From Amycolatopsis echigonensis (GTDB taxonomy: Bacteria > Actinomycetota > Actinomycetes > Mycobacteriales > Pseudonocardiaceae): a DNA stretch of 43,291 bases. The position numbers and the translations under genes were made by a program. Where the stretch lies: positions 1 through 43,291 of the forward strand of contig NZ_JACJHR010000076.1 in assembly GCF_014174495.1 (NCBI RefSeq), read 5' to 3'. The notes beneath the pieces were generated by a model. It was not told where the DNA came from and did no database searches. It worked only from the letters and a program-made list of their open reading frames with translations. This document shows positions 31,124-39,510 of the stretch, piece after piece. Within the stretch, counting starts at the first letter, position 1, and each line of letters starts with the position of its first letter.

Positions 31124-32074
31124 ATGCTCAAACACGTCCTGGAACTGCTCGAAATCCTCGACGACCCGGCGGTGACCGGGAAGGAGGTCGTCGGCTACCT
31201 CGACGCCGTCGCCGGCGCGGACGGCAGCGGCGCGGAGATCACGACGGTGCCCGGCCCGGCCGGGAAGACCGACTTCGTCCGGGTGCGAGTGCCCGGCAGC
31301 CGCGGCCGCACCGCGGGCGGCGACGCGCCCACGCTCGGCGTGGTGGGCCGGCTCGGCGGGGTCGGCGCCCGGCCGGAGGTGACCGGGTTCGTGTCCGACG
31401 GGGACGGCGCCGCCGCGGCGCTCGCCGCTGCCGCCAAGCTGCTGTCCATGCGCGCTCGCGGGGACGTGCTGGCCGGCGACGTGCTGATCGGGACGCACAT
31501 CTGCCCGGACGCGCCGACCCTGCCGCACGATCCGGTGCCGTTCATGAACTCGCCGGTCGACATCGCCACGATGAACAGGTACGAGCTGTCCGGCGAGATG
31601 GCCGCCGTGCTGTCGATCGACACCACCAAGGGCAACCGGGTGATCAACCACCGCGGGCTCGCGCTGTCCCCGACCGTGCGCAGCGGCTACATCCTGCGGG
31701 TCTCCGAGGGGCTGGGCGAACTGCTGGAGGCGGTGACCGGCGCGCCGCTGGTGACCTACCCGATCACCACGCAGGACATCACGCCCTACGGCAACGGCGT
31801 CTACCACCTGAACTCGATCCTGCAGCCGTCGACCGCGACGGACGCGCCGGTCGTGGGACTGGCGATCACCTCGGCGGCGACCGTCGCGGGCTGCGCGACC
31901 GGCGCCAGTCACGAGACGGACATCGCGGCCGCCGCGCGCTACGCGGTCGAGGTCGCCAAGCAGTTCGGCGCGGGCGCGCTGCACTTCCACGACGAGGCGG
32001 AGTTCGCCAACCTGCGAGCCCGCTACGGCTCGATGGCGCACCTGCAGACGCTGGGCACGGAGGTGGCCGGATGA
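31124..32074 (+). CDS. DUF1177 family protein
   Basis: A 316-residue cytosolic protein that I place in the DUF1177 family from its characteristic run: LLEILDDPAVTGKEVVGYLD at the start, GDVLIGTHICPDAPTLPHDPVPFMNSPVD in the middle, and VLSIDTTKGNRVINHRGLALSPTVRSGYILRVSEGLG and YPITTQDITPYGNGVYHLNSILQPST later. Conserved His, Cys and Asp residues in these motifs suggest an enzyme, possibly metal-dependent, but no reaction is established that I know of. The ATG at 31124 has AGAGGAA upstream. Its stop overlaps the permease start by 4 bp. It is the first gene of a four-gene operon for uptake and hydrolysis of an unknown compound. Confidence 0.8.
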   Translation: MLKHVLELLEILDDPAVTGKEVVGYLDAVAGADGSGAEITTVPGPAGKTDFVRVRVPGSRGRTAGGDAPTLGVVGRLGGVGARPEVTGFVSDGDGAAAALAAAAKLLSMRARGDVLAGDVLIGTHICPDAPTLPHDPVPFMNSPVDIATMNRYELSGEMAAVLSIDTTKGNRVINHRGLALSPTVRSGYILRVSEGLGELLEAVTGAPLVTYPITTQDITPYGNGVYHLNSILQPSTATDAPVVGLAITSAATVAGCATGASHETDIAAAARYAVEVAKQFGAGALHFHDEAEFANLRARYGSMAHLQTLGTEVAG

Positions 32075-33411
32075 ACACCGCGACGAAAACCGCGAAGCAG
32101 ACCAAGAAGCGGATCGGCAACGACGACTACTCGCTGCGCCGCGTCCCCCAGGAGGCCCGCTACGGGTTCGGGTCGATGCTGCTGCAGTGGCTCGCGCAGT
32201 CCGGGTCGCTGTCGCAGTTCGTGCTCGGCGCGACGCTCGGCGTCGGGATGCGGTTCTCCGACGCGTTCTGGGCGTTCACCCTCGGCGCGGTGATCCTGGA
32301 GGCGGTGATCTTCCTGATCGGCCTTGCCGGCCAGCGGGAGGGCCTCACCATGACGATGCTGACCCGGTTCACCGGCTTCGGCCGCAACGGCTCCGCGCTG
32401 GTGAGCCTGGTGATCGCGATCAGCCTGGTGGGCTGGTTCGGCGTGCAGAACGGCATCTTCGGCAAGAGCATGCACGCCCTCGTCGGCGGGCCGCCGTGGC
32501 TGTGGTGCGCGGTGTCCGGCGTCGTCTTGACGCTGCTGGTGATCTACGGCTTCAAGTACATGATGTGGCTGGCGAAGATCGCCGTGCCGCTGTTCTTCGG
32601 ACTCGTGGCCTGGAGCGTCATCTCGACCCTGTCCGACCACTCGGTGGGCGCGCTGATGTCGGCGGCGCCGACCGCGACGGCGATCACCATCCCCGCCGCG
32701 GCGACGATCATCGCCGGCGGCTACATGACCGGGGCCGTGGTCGCCCCGGACATGACCCGGTTCAACCGCAAGGGCTGGCACGTCCTGCTGCAGAGTTCGG
32801 CGTCGATCGTCCTGTCGGAATACATCGTCGGCATGACCGGCGTGCTGCTCGGGCACCTGGTCGGCAGTTCCGACGTCACGCACATCGTGCTGTCCACTTC
32901 GGGCTTCGTCGGGTTGATCGTGGTGGTGCTGGCGACCGCGAAGATCAACGACTGGAACCTTTACGGCTCTTCGCTGGGCGTGGTGAACTTCGTGCGGACC
33001 GTGTTCGGCCGCCCGTTGCACCGCGGTGTCGTCACCCTGGTGATCGGGTTCGCCGGGACGGTGCTGTCCGCGATCGGCTTCCTTCAGCATTTCACTGCGT
33101 TCCTGTCGGTGCTCGGGGTCGCGATCCCGCCGGTGGGCGGCATCATCGTGGCCGAATACTTCCTGGTGCGCCGCCTTTCCACGCCGCTGCGGGAAACCCG
33201 GGCGGACGGCCGGGTCCCGGCCACCATGCCGGTGTGGGTGCCCGCCACGCTCGCGGTGTGGGCGGCGGCGTTCTGCGTCGGCAAGTTCGTGCACTGGGGC
33301 ATCCCGGCGCTGAACTCGCTGTTGACCGCCGCGATCCTGTACACGGTCCTGGGCCTGGCCGGGCTGATCCGGCCGGTGGGCTCGGTGGATCTGGAGGAGG
33401 TGGGCCGGTGA
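32071..33411 (+). CDS. NCS1-family permease (cytosine permease CodB-like)
   Basis: A 446-residue membrane protein with about 12 helices. The N-terminal cytosolic segment DDYSLRRVPQEARYGFGSMLLQWLAQSGSLSQFVLGATLG and the following GFGRNGSALVSLVIAISLVGWFGVQNGIFGKSM match nucleobase:cation symporter-1 proteins of the CodB branch. NCS1 carriers import cytosine, allantoin, hydantoins and similar ring compounds with H+ or Na+. Overlaps of 4 bp with the DUF1177 gene and with the hydrolase gene show tight coupling. The substrate is more likely a cyclic amide or modified base than a peptide, given the family, but it is not determined. Confidence 0.88.
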   Translation: MNTATKTAKQTKKRIGNDDYSLRRVPQEARYGFGSMLLQWLAQSGSLSQFVLGATLGVGMRFSDAFWAFTLGAVILEAVIFLIGLAGQREGLTMTMLTRFTGFGRNGSALVSLVIAISLVGWFGVQNGIFGKSMHALVGGPPWLWCAVSGVVLTLLVIYGFKYMMWLAKIAVPLFFGLVAWSVISTLSDHSVGALMSAAPTATAITIPAAATIIAGGYMTGAVVAPDMTRFNRKGWHVLLQSSASIVLSEYIVGMTGVLLGHLVGSSDVTHIVLSTSGFVGLIVVVLATAKINDWNLYGSSLGVVNFVRTVFGRPLHRGVVTLVIGFAGTVLSAIGFLQHFTAFLSVLGVAIPPVGGIIVAEYFLVRRLSTPLRETRADGRVPATMPVWVPATLAVWAAAFCVGKFVHWGIPALNSLLTAAILYTVLGLAGLIRPVGSVDLEEVGR

Positions 33412-34697
33412 CCAGCGCACAGGACGAGGTGGTCGACCTCTGCCGGGACCTGATCCGGATCGACACGTCCAACCCGGGCGCCGCTGAGCGGCCGGCCGCC
33501 GAGTACGTCGCGGAGAAACTCTCCGACGCCGGGCTGGAGCCGACGCTGGTGGAAAGCGCGCCCGGCCGGGCCAGCGTGTTCGCCCGTGTGTCCGGAGTGG
33601 ACTCTTCGCGGCCCGCGCTGCTGCTGCACGGGCATCTGGACGTGGTGCCCGCGGACGCGGACGAGTGGAGCGTCCCGCCGTTCTCCGGGGAGATCGCCGA
33701 CGGCATGCTGTGGGGCCGCGGCGCGATCGACATGAAGGACTTCGACGCGGCGATCCTCGCGCTGGCGCGGCAGTTCGGCCGCGCCGGCGAAAAACCGCCG
33801 CGGGACATAGTGTTCGGCTTCCTCGCCGACGAGGAGGGCGGCGGGAAGTTCGGTTCGCACTGGCTGGCCGAGAACCGCCGCGATCTGTTCGACGGCGTGG
33901 GCGAGGCGATCACCGAGGGCGGCGGGGTGTCGTTCGACCTCGGCAACGGCAGCAGGCTGTATCCGATCGAGTGCGCGCAGCGCGGGCAGGCGTGGCTGCG
34001 GCTGGTCGCCACCGGCCGCGCCGGGCACGGGTCCTCGCCGAACGACGAGAACGCGGTCACCGATCTGGCCGAATCGCTCGCCCGGATCGGGCGGCACCGG
34101 TTCCCGGTCCGGCTGATCGCCCCGGTGCGCGCACTGCTGGAACGCGCGGCGGACCTGCTCGGCGTCCCGTTCGATCCGTCCGACGTGGACGGAAGCCTGG
34201 CGCGGATGGGCCGGGTGCGGGAGCTGGTGGAGGTGATCCTGCGCAATTCGGCGAACCCCACCATGATCTCCGGCGGGTACCAGGTCAACGTCATTCCCGG
34301 CCGGGCCACCGCCGCGGTCGACGGCCGGTTCCTGCCGGGGTACGAACAGGAACTGCTGGACACGATCGACAAGCTGCTGCTGCCGTCGGTGCGCCGCGAA
34401 TTCATCCACCGGGACATCGCGATGGAAAGCGGTTTCGACGGCCCGCTGGTGGACGCGATGTGCGCGGCCATCGCCGCCGAGGATCCGGACGGGCACCCCG
34501 CCCCGTACTGCAACGCCGGCGGCACCGACAACAAGGCGCTGTCCGCGCTCGGCATCCGCGGCTTCGGGTTCAAAGCGCTGCGCGTTCCGCCGGAACTGCC
34601 CTACCACCGGCTGTTCCACGGCGTGGACGAACGGGTGCCGCTGGAGTCCTTGCGGTTCTCCGTCCGGGTCCTGGACCGGCTGCTGCGGACGTGCTGA
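33408..34697 (+). CDS. M20-family metallohydrolase (ArgE/DapE/ACY1-like)
   Basis: A 429-residue zinc amidohydrolase/peptidase. Zinc-site motifs are intact: LLLHGHLDVVPAD (H76, D78), WGRGAIDMKDFDAAIL with the bridging Asp, FGFLADEEGGGKFGSHWL with the catalytic Glu-Glu pair, and NAGGTDNKAL near the C-terminus. The lid domain GRAGHGSSPNDENAV is also present. Enzymes of this family remove acyl, carbamoyl or aminoacyl groups from amino acids. The GTG at 33408 overlaps the permease stop (GTGA). With an NCS1 permease it could act on an imported N-acyl or N-carbamoyl amino acid. The substrate is not decided by the sequence. Confidence 0.9.
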   Translation: MTSAQDEVVDLCRDLIRIDTSNPGAAERPAAEYVAEKLSDAGLEPTLVESAPGRASVFARVSGVDSSRPALLLHGHLDVVPADADEWSVPPFSGEIADGMLWGRGAIDMKDFDAAILALARQFGRAGEKPPRDIVFGFLADEEGGGKFGSHWLAENRRDLFDGVGEAITEGGGVSFDLGNGSRLYPIECAQRGQAWLRLVATGRAGHGSSPNDENAVTDLAESLARIGRHRFPVRLIAPVRALLERAADLLGVPFDPSDVDGSLARMGRVRELVEVILRNSANPTMISGGYQVNVIPGRATAAVDGRFLPGYEQELLDTIDKLLLPSVRREFIHRDIAMESGFDGPLVDAMCAAIAAEDPDGHPAPYCNAGGTDNKALSALGIRGFGFKALRVPPELPYHRLFHGVDERVPLESLRFSVRVLDRLLRTC

Positions 34698-34726
34698 ACA
34701 ATGGCGGGCGGACCAAGGAGAATCGT

Positions 34727-35461
34727 GTGACTGACTTGCTGTTGCTGTCCAATTCGACCAACCACGGCCGCGGCGCGCTCGAACACGCGCTGGACGCGGT
34801 GGCCGAGGTGCTGGACGGGCGCACCGAGCTGGTGTTCGTGCCGTTCGCGCTGGCCGACCACGACGGCTACACCGAGCGCATCGCGGCCGCGCTGGCACCG
34901 CTCGGGGTGCGGGTGCGCGGGCTGCACACCGCCGACGACCCGGTCGCCGCGGTGCGCTCGGCCCCGGCGGTCTACACCGGCGGCGGCAACACCTTCCGCC
35001 TGCTGGCCGAACTGTACCGCCAGCGGCTGCTGGAACCGTTGCGGGACAGGGTTTCCGAGGGGATGCCTTACCTCGGGGCCAGCGCGGGCACCAATATCGC
35101 CGGCCCGACGGTGCGCACCACCAACGACATGCCGATCGTGGAGCCGCCGAGCCTGACCTCGCTGGGCCTGGTGCCGTTCCAGCTCAACCCGCACTACGTC
35201 GACCCCGACCCGGGCAGCACGCACATGGGCGAGACTCGGGAGAAGCGGCTAGCGGAATTCCACGAGTGCAACGACATTCCGGTGCTCGGCCTGCGCGAGG
35301 GCACGTGGCTGCGCGTGCGCGGAGACTGGGCGGAACTGGCAGGCGTCTCCACGAGCGGCGGCGCACCCGGCCGGTTGTTCCGGCGCGGCATGCCGGGAGA
35401 GGACCTGTCCGGCGACGTCAGCGACCTGCTCGCCCCGGCGAGCGAACCGGTGTGGGGCTGA
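34727..35461 (+). CDS. pepE: Peptidase E (S51 alpha-aspartyl dipeptidase-like)
   Basis: A 244-residue cytosolic serine hydrolase of family S51. The nucleophile motif YLGASAGTNIAGPTVRTTNDMPIVEPPSL gives the catalytic serine at residue 119, matching Ser120 of the E. coli/Salmonella enzyme, and FQLNPHYVDPDP carries the catalytic-region histidine. LLLLSNSTNHGRGALEHAL at the start is typical. PepE cleaves dipeptides with N-terminal aspartate. The GTG at 34727 has AAGGAG six bases upstream and follows the M20 gene by 29 bp. It is last in the operon, followed by a strong terminator. It suggests that the imported compound yields an aspartyl dipeptide or similar isoaspartyl/amide product. Confidence 0.92.
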   Translation: MTDLLLLSNSTNHGRGALEHALDAVAEVLDGRTELVFVPFALADHDGYTERIAAALAPLGVRVRGLHTADDPVAAVRSAPAVYTGGGNTFRLLAELYRQRLLEPLRDRVSEGMPYLGASAGTNIAGPTVRTTNDMPIVEPPSLTSLGLVPFQLNPHYVDPDPGSTHMGETREKRLAEFHECNDIPVLGLREGTWLRVRGDWAELAGVSTSGGAPGRLFRRGMPGEDLSGDVSDLLAPASEPVWG

Positions 35462-35501
35462 CTGTTCGGCGGCTAAGGGCACCGGTCTGCCGGTGATCGG
35501 A

Positions 35502-35537
35502 GGGGAAGGGCTGGGCCTGCGGGCTCGGCCCTTCCCC
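35502..35537 (+). terminator. Strong intrinsic terminator after pepE
   Basis: A 16-bp stem with two G/U pairs and a TGCG loop. The outer arms are GGGGAAGGGC and GCCCTTCCCC, followed by GTTTTC. It lies 40 bp past the pepE stop. Confidence 0.85.
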
Positions 35538-35651
35538 GTTTTCGGCCTCGGGGGAGTGCGTCGAGCAGCAGCCTTCGGGCTCGTCGACGTGCCGGAGGAC
35601 TCTCGGAATCCCGCCTAGAGCCAGGCGGGGAAGGCGGCGGCGAGCGAATGC

Positions 35652-35924
35652 GGGACCAGCTGCCGTGCGGGCTGGGGCCAGCTGCGGTCTTGCGGGCCGG
35701 GGAGCAGCTGCCGTGTTGCGGGCCGGGGAGCAGCTACCGTCGTGCGAGCGGGGCCAGTTGCCGCCCGCGATCCCGAGACCGGCCGCCGCTGCGAATCCGT
35801 GACCAGTTGCCGCCTTGTGAACCAGGGGTGGCTGTCGTCCTGCGGGCGGGGGCCAGCTGCCATCCTGCGATCCCGAGGCAGGCCGCCCCTGCGAACCCGG
35901 GACCACGTGCTGCCTCTGCGGCCC
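35652..35924. repeat. About eleven degenerate tandem repeats of 25 bp
   Basis: Units of 24-26 bp built on GGGGCCAGCTGCCGT plus TTGCGGGCC (for example units starting near 35652, 35676, 35700, 35726). Units 5-7 resemble units 9-11 as a block (both contain GATCCCGAG, GGCCGCC and CTGCGAA), showing a later duplication of three units. Open frames cross the array in several phases, but none has a ribosome site. It fills most of the 650-bp gap between pepE and the MFS gene, the rest being a terminator and a promoter. Confidence 0.72.
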
Positions 35925-35982
35925 GCGCCTTGCCCTCACCTTCCGCCAGAACCCGCCGCCGAAAGAACTCTGCCGAGATAGC

Positions 35983-36012
35983 TTGACACAAGCATCTTAG
36001 GACAAAGATACT
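35983..36012 (+). promoter_or_regulatory. Promoter with overlapping MarR-type inverted repeat
   Basis: A perfect -35 TTGACA (35983-35988), 18-bp spacer and GATACT (36007-36012) as -10. The inverted repeat AGCATCTT, 6 bp, AAGATACT (35991-36012, one mismatch in eight pairs) fills the spacer and the -10 box. A repressor there would block the promoter; the MarR protein encoded at 37412 is the natural candidate. Confidence 0.68.
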
Positions 36013-36112
36013 TCCGGCGACCCCGCCGGCCGAGGCGGCTGGTCTGGCGGCGCGGCGGGACCGCGCGGTCCGGGCCCGCCTCGCGAATGGTCCGGCCCGG
36101 AAAGGAACCGCT

Positions 36113-37381
36113 GTGACCGTGCCGAGAGAAGAGCGTGCGCCGTTGACCGCGTGGCTGGGCGTGCTGGCGCTGCTGGCGGTCGTGGCGATTTCCTACATCG
36201 ACCGGGTCAACGTGTCCGTGCTGATCACCGATCCCGCGTTCGCGCATCACTTCGGGATCGCGGGCAACCGGGCCGCGCAGGGTGCGTTGATGACGTTGTT
36301 CCTGGCTGGTTACGGAATCGCGGCCATGCTGATCACGCCGTGGTACGAGGCGGTTTTCGGGGTCCGGCGCGGATTGATCGTCAGCCTGGCGTGCTGGGCG
36401 CTGTTCACCCTCGTGTCCCCGTACGCCGGGAGCGCGCTGGTGCTGCTGACGCTGCGGTTCCTGCTCGGGGCCAGCGAGGGACCGCTGTTCTCGCTGAAGA
36501 CCATGTACGTCAAGGACAATTTCGCCGAAGGCGCATGGGGCAAGCCCAACGCGGTCAGTTCGATGGGCGTTTCGCTGGGCACGGCGCTGGGCATCCCGGT
36601 GATCACCTTCGCCCTCGTGCACTTCGGCTGGCACGGCTCGTTCCTCCTGCTCGCGGCGCTCAACCTCGTCGTCGGCCTGCCGCTGGTCGCCCTGTTCGTC
36701 CGAGCCTCGCGGCGCCGGACAGCGGTCCGGGAACCGGCGCTGCGGCGGTTCGCCGGAGCGTTGCGCACGCCCAAGCTCGGCTGGATCCTGCTGATCGAGG
36801 TGGCCACGCTCGGCTATCTGTGGGGCAGCACCTCCTGGCTCCCGTCGTATTTGCTGCAGGCACGGCATTTCTCGCTGGCGCAGATGAGCGCGCTGTCGGC
36901 GCTGCCGTTCGTGGTCAGCCTCGGTTCGGGTTTCCTCGGCGGATACCTCATCGACCGGATGCCCGGCCGCCGGGTGCCGCTCGTGCTGGTGATCGGCAGC
37001 ATCGGCACCGCGCTGTGCGCGACGACCGTGACGTTCGCCGATTCGCGCTGGCTCGCGGCGGCGACCCTGATCCTCGCCAACGCGTTCTGGGGCCTGCAGG
37101 GCCCGGCGATTCCGACACTGGTGCAGCAATACGCGCCGGCGGGCTCCGTGGGCAGCGCCTACGGCGTGATCAACGGGGTCGGCAATCTGGTGTCCGCGCT
37201 GCTTCCCACGCTGATGGGCGTGGCGATCGCGGCGGGCGGAGACCACGGGTTCGCCGCCGGGTACGCGCTTCTGGCCGCTACGCAGCTGCTCACGCTGCTC
37301 GGTGCCGTCGTGCTGCTCCGCGGTCGCGCCCCGGCGGGGAAACCCGCTGCGGCCGATCAGCCCGCGGCGCAGTCTCGTTAG
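36113..37381 (+). CDS. MFS transporter, ACS (anion:cation symporter) family
   Basis: A 422-residue 12-helix transporter. The first helix ends in SYIDRVNVSV, the hallmark of the anion:cation symporter family that imports sugar acids, phthalate, hydroxybenzoates and similar carboxylates. Motif-like segments FGVRRGLIVSLACWALFTLVSPYA and LRFLLGASEGPLFSLKTMYVKDNF also fit. The GTG at 36113 has AAAGGAA upstream. It is preceded by a strong promoter overlapped by an inverted repeat and followed after 30 bp by a MarR gene on the same strand. The substrate is probably an organic anion; nearby genes do not fix it. Confidence 0.88.
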   Translation: MTVPREERAPLTAWLGVLALLAVVAISYIDRVNVSVLITDPAFAHHFGIAGNRAAQGALMTLFLAGYGIAAMLITPWYEAVFGVRRGLIVSLACWALFTLVSPYAGSALVLLTLRFLLGASEGPLFSLKTMYVKDNFAEGAWGKPNAVSSMGVSLGTALGIPVITFALVHFGWHGSFLLLAALNLVVGLPLVALFVRASRRRTAVREPALRRFAGALRTPKLGWILLIEVATLGYLWGSTSWLPSYLLQARHFSLAQMSALSALPFVVSLGSGFLGGYLIDRMPGRRVPLVLVIGSIGTALCATTVTFADSRWLAAATLILANAFWGLQGPAIPTLVQQYAPAGSVGSAYGVINGVGNLVSALLPTLMGVAIAAGGDHGFAAGYALLAATQLLTLLGAVVLLRGRAPAGKPAAADQPAAQSR

Positions 37382-37411
37382 GACGTAGGCCACCGGCTAG
37401 GCTCCGTCCGC

Positions 37412-37939
37412 ATGCCGCGGGACAAGGAGCCGATGACGATGGACCCGGTCGACCAGGTGGTGGCGGACTGGGCGCGCCAGCGCCCGGACCTGGACGCCTC
37501 GCCGATCGCGGTCTTCGGCCGGGTCCGCCGGATCGCCGACCTCGCCGCGGGCGGCCTCCGCGGGTACCTCGCCCCGTACGGCCTGACCCCGGGCGAGTTC
37601 GACATCCTGTGCAACCTGCGCCGCGCCGGACGCCCCTACCGGAAGACGCCGTCGGAGCTGGCGGCCTCCGCGCTCGTCACCTCCGGCGCTCTCACCGGGC
37701 GGCTGGACGCGCTGGAACGCGACGGGCTGATCCGCCGCCGCGACCACCGGGCCGACCGCCGGGTCAGCTACGCCGAACTGACCGCCGCTGGCCGCAAGCT
37801 CATCGACCGGGTTCTCGAAGGACACCTCGCCCGGGAAGAAGCGCTCCTCGCCAGCCTGGGCGAAGCCGACCGCAAGGACATCGAACGGGCGCTCGCCCTG
37901 CTGGAACACGCCGTCCGGGAAGCGGGTCCGGAACGGTAG
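37412..37939 (+). CDS. MarR-family transcriptional regulator
   Basis: A 175-residue regulator. The winged helix-turn-helix is at about residues 58-120 (LTPGEFDILCNLRRAG; TPSELAASALVTSGALTGRLDALERDGLIRRRDHRADRRVSYAELTAAGRKLID), with the wing DHRADRR typical of MarR. Two starts are plausible. ATG 37412 has a TAGGCT -10 box eight bases upstream and no ribosome site, suggesting a leaderless transcript; ATG 37439 has AAGGAG nine bases upstream. It probably represses the upstream MFS gene through the inverted repeat at 35991-36012 in response to the transported acid. Confidence 0.9.
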   Translation: MPRDKEPMTMDPVDQVVADWARQRPDLDASPIAVFGRVRRIADLAAGGLRGYLAPYGLTPGEFDILCNLRRAGRPYRKTPSELAASALVTSGALTGRLDALERDGLIRRRDHRADRRVSYAELTAAGRKLIDRVLEGHLAREEALLASLGEADRKDIERALALLEHAVREAGPER

Positions 37940-37971
37940 CCGACCAGTCTCCGCCGACCACGTCCGACTTG

Positions 37972-37990
37972 CCGCGACGCCTGGTCGCGG
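37972..37990. terminator. Hairpin between convergent marR and flavoprotein genes
   Basis: CCGCGAC, loop GCCTG, GTCGCGG: a perfect 7-bp stem in the 77-bp convergent gap, usable from both strands. No U-tract. Confidence 0.45.
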
Positions 37991-38016
37991 ACTTCTCCGA
38001 GCTGGTGCCGCGGGCG

Positions 38017-39510
38017 TCAGGCCAGCGAGCCCGCGCGGCGGCCGAAGACGACCCCGGCCGCCAGGCCTGAGCCGCCGGGGTAGTTGCCGGAGAAGAGGCC
38101 GCCGAGCATCTCGCCGCAGGCGTAGAGCCCGGGCAGGGCGCGGCCGCGGTCGTCGAGGACCCGGCCGTGCGGGTCGCAGCTCAGGCCGCCGAAGGTGAAA
38201 GTGATGCCGCAGGTCACCGCGTACGCGTAGAAGGGACCGGTGGTGAGCGGCGTCGCCCAGTTGCTTTTCGGCGGCCTCGTGTCGGCTCGGCGGCCGTCTT
38301 TGACGTTGGGGTCGAACGGGATCGAGACGTCGATCGAGCGGTTGTAGTCGTTGACGGTCTTGGCGAGTCGTTCGGGATTGACGCCGATCCGTTCGGCCAG
38401 TTCTTCGACGCTGCCGGCGCTCGCGACGGAGACGCCCGGCATGTCGTATTCCTCGGAGCGCAGCATCGGGCGGAGGCAGGCGTCGAAGATCTGATACGCG
38501 ACGGAGCCGGGTTGTTCGAGGATTTCCTTGCCGTACTTGGCATAGGTGTAGTTCCGGAAGTCCGCGCCTTCGTCCAGGAACCGTTCTCCGTCGCGGTTGA
38601 CGATGATGCCGAGCGGATAGCTCTGCCGCGTGAGCCGGTTGGTCAGCTCGCGATTCGATTCGTTGCCGGGTGTGAAGGCGTCCCACTGGGTCGAGTGACA
38701 CGACTGCCAGTCCCCGCCCTTGGCCGCTCCGAGCGAGAGCGCGGCGGTGATCATCTGGCCGGTATTGAAGGGCGTTCCCCGGACCTTGGCGTTTTCCCAG
38801 CCCGGGCCGAGATGTGCCCGCCGCAGCTCCCGGTTCGCCTCGAAGCCGCCCGCGGCGAGGACGACCGAATCCGAGCGCAGTTCGTGGACAACACCGTCGC
38901 CCTGCCGGACTTTCACTCCGGTGACGGCACCGTTTTCGGTCAGCAGGTCGAAGACGTCCTGTCCGTAGCGGACTTCCGTGCCGAGCCGGTCCGCGACCCG
39001 GACATGGTCGTGCATGAGTCCTGCCCCGCCGCCGACGTTTCCGACGTGCAGACCGCCCCAGAACAAGTAGGTGCCATCGGCACGCTCGTAGGCTTGCCGC
39101 TCGTACATCAGCCGGTACTTCAAGCCGAGCGAGTGCAGCCAGCGCAGCCCGGACGCGGCCTCGTTGACCAGCGCCTCGGTGAGTCCGGGGTCGTTGCGGC
39201 CGTTCGTGACCTTCGCGAGGTCCCGGGCGTAGTCGTCCGGCGAATACGGGGGCACGCGGGTGGTGGAATGCCGCTCGTCCGGCTCGATGAAGTCGAGGAG
39301 ATCCTCGAGGCCGCGGTGGGCGATCCGGGTGGCTCCCGCCGTGTAGTAGCTGTTTCCGCCGAACTGCTCGCGCGGAGCTTTCTCGAGAACCAGCACCCGG
39401 CGGCCTCGCACCGCGGCGGCGTGCGCGGCGGTGAAAGCCGCGTTGCCGCCGCCGACGACGATGACGTCAGCGGCTTTTCCCGGGTTCGCGGTTTCGGCAG
39501 ACGGGTTCAA
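38017..39510 (-). CDS. tcuA: FAD-dependent tricarballylate dehydrogenase-like (TcuA family)
   Basis: A 497-residue flavoprotein of the fumarate reductase/succinate dehydrogenase-like group. ADVIVVGGGNAAFTAAHAAAVRGRRVLVLEKAPREQFGGNSYYTAGA at the start (GGGN at 20-23) is the signature of TcuA rather than of 3-ketosteroid dehydrogenases, which have a different pattern after the dinucleotide motif. The C-terminal CGITFTFGGLSCDPHGRVLDDRGRALPGLYACGEMLGGLFSGNYPGGSGLAAGVVFGRRAG is also family-typical. TcuA oxidises tricarballylate to cis-aconitate. The start is TTG at 39510, overlapping the MFS stop (TTGA), with AAGGGA upstream. No TcuB-like electron-transfer partner is in the window, so it may use another acceptor or a related substrate. 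Confidence 0.85.
   Translation of the reverse strand: MNPSAETANPGKAADVIVVGGGNAAFTAAHAAAVRGRRVLVLEKAPREQFGGNSYYTAGATRIAHRGLEDLLDFIEPDERHSTTRVPPYSPDDYARDLAKVTNGRNDPGLTEALVNEAASGLRWLHSLGLKYRLMYERQAYERADGTYLFWGGLHVGNVGGGAGLMHDHVRVADRLGTEVRYGQDVFDLLTENGAVTGVKVRQGDGVVHELRSDSVVLAAGGFEANRELRRAHLGPGWENAKVRGTPFNTGQMITAALSLGAAKGGDWQSCHSTQWDAFTPGNESNRELTNRLTRQSYPLGIIVNRDGERFLDEGADFRNYTYAKYGKEILEQPGSVAYQIFDACLRPMLRSEEYDMPGVSVASAGSVEELAERIGVNPERLAKTVNDYNRSIDVSIPFDPNVKDGRRADTRPPKSNWATPLTTGPFYAYAVTCGITFTFGGLSCDPHGRVLDDRGRALPGLYACGEMLGGLFSGNYPGGSGLAAGVVFGRRAGSLA

Noticed and set aside
35652..35924. Repeat array considered as a CRISPR
   Set aside because: Units are contiguous 25-mers without unique spacers, they vary along their whole length, and no cas genes are nearby.
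35418..35939. 173-residue minus-strand frame across the 25-bp repeats
   Set aside because: No ribosome site, crosses the pepE terminator, and the translation simply reflects the repeat; frames in other phases are equally open.
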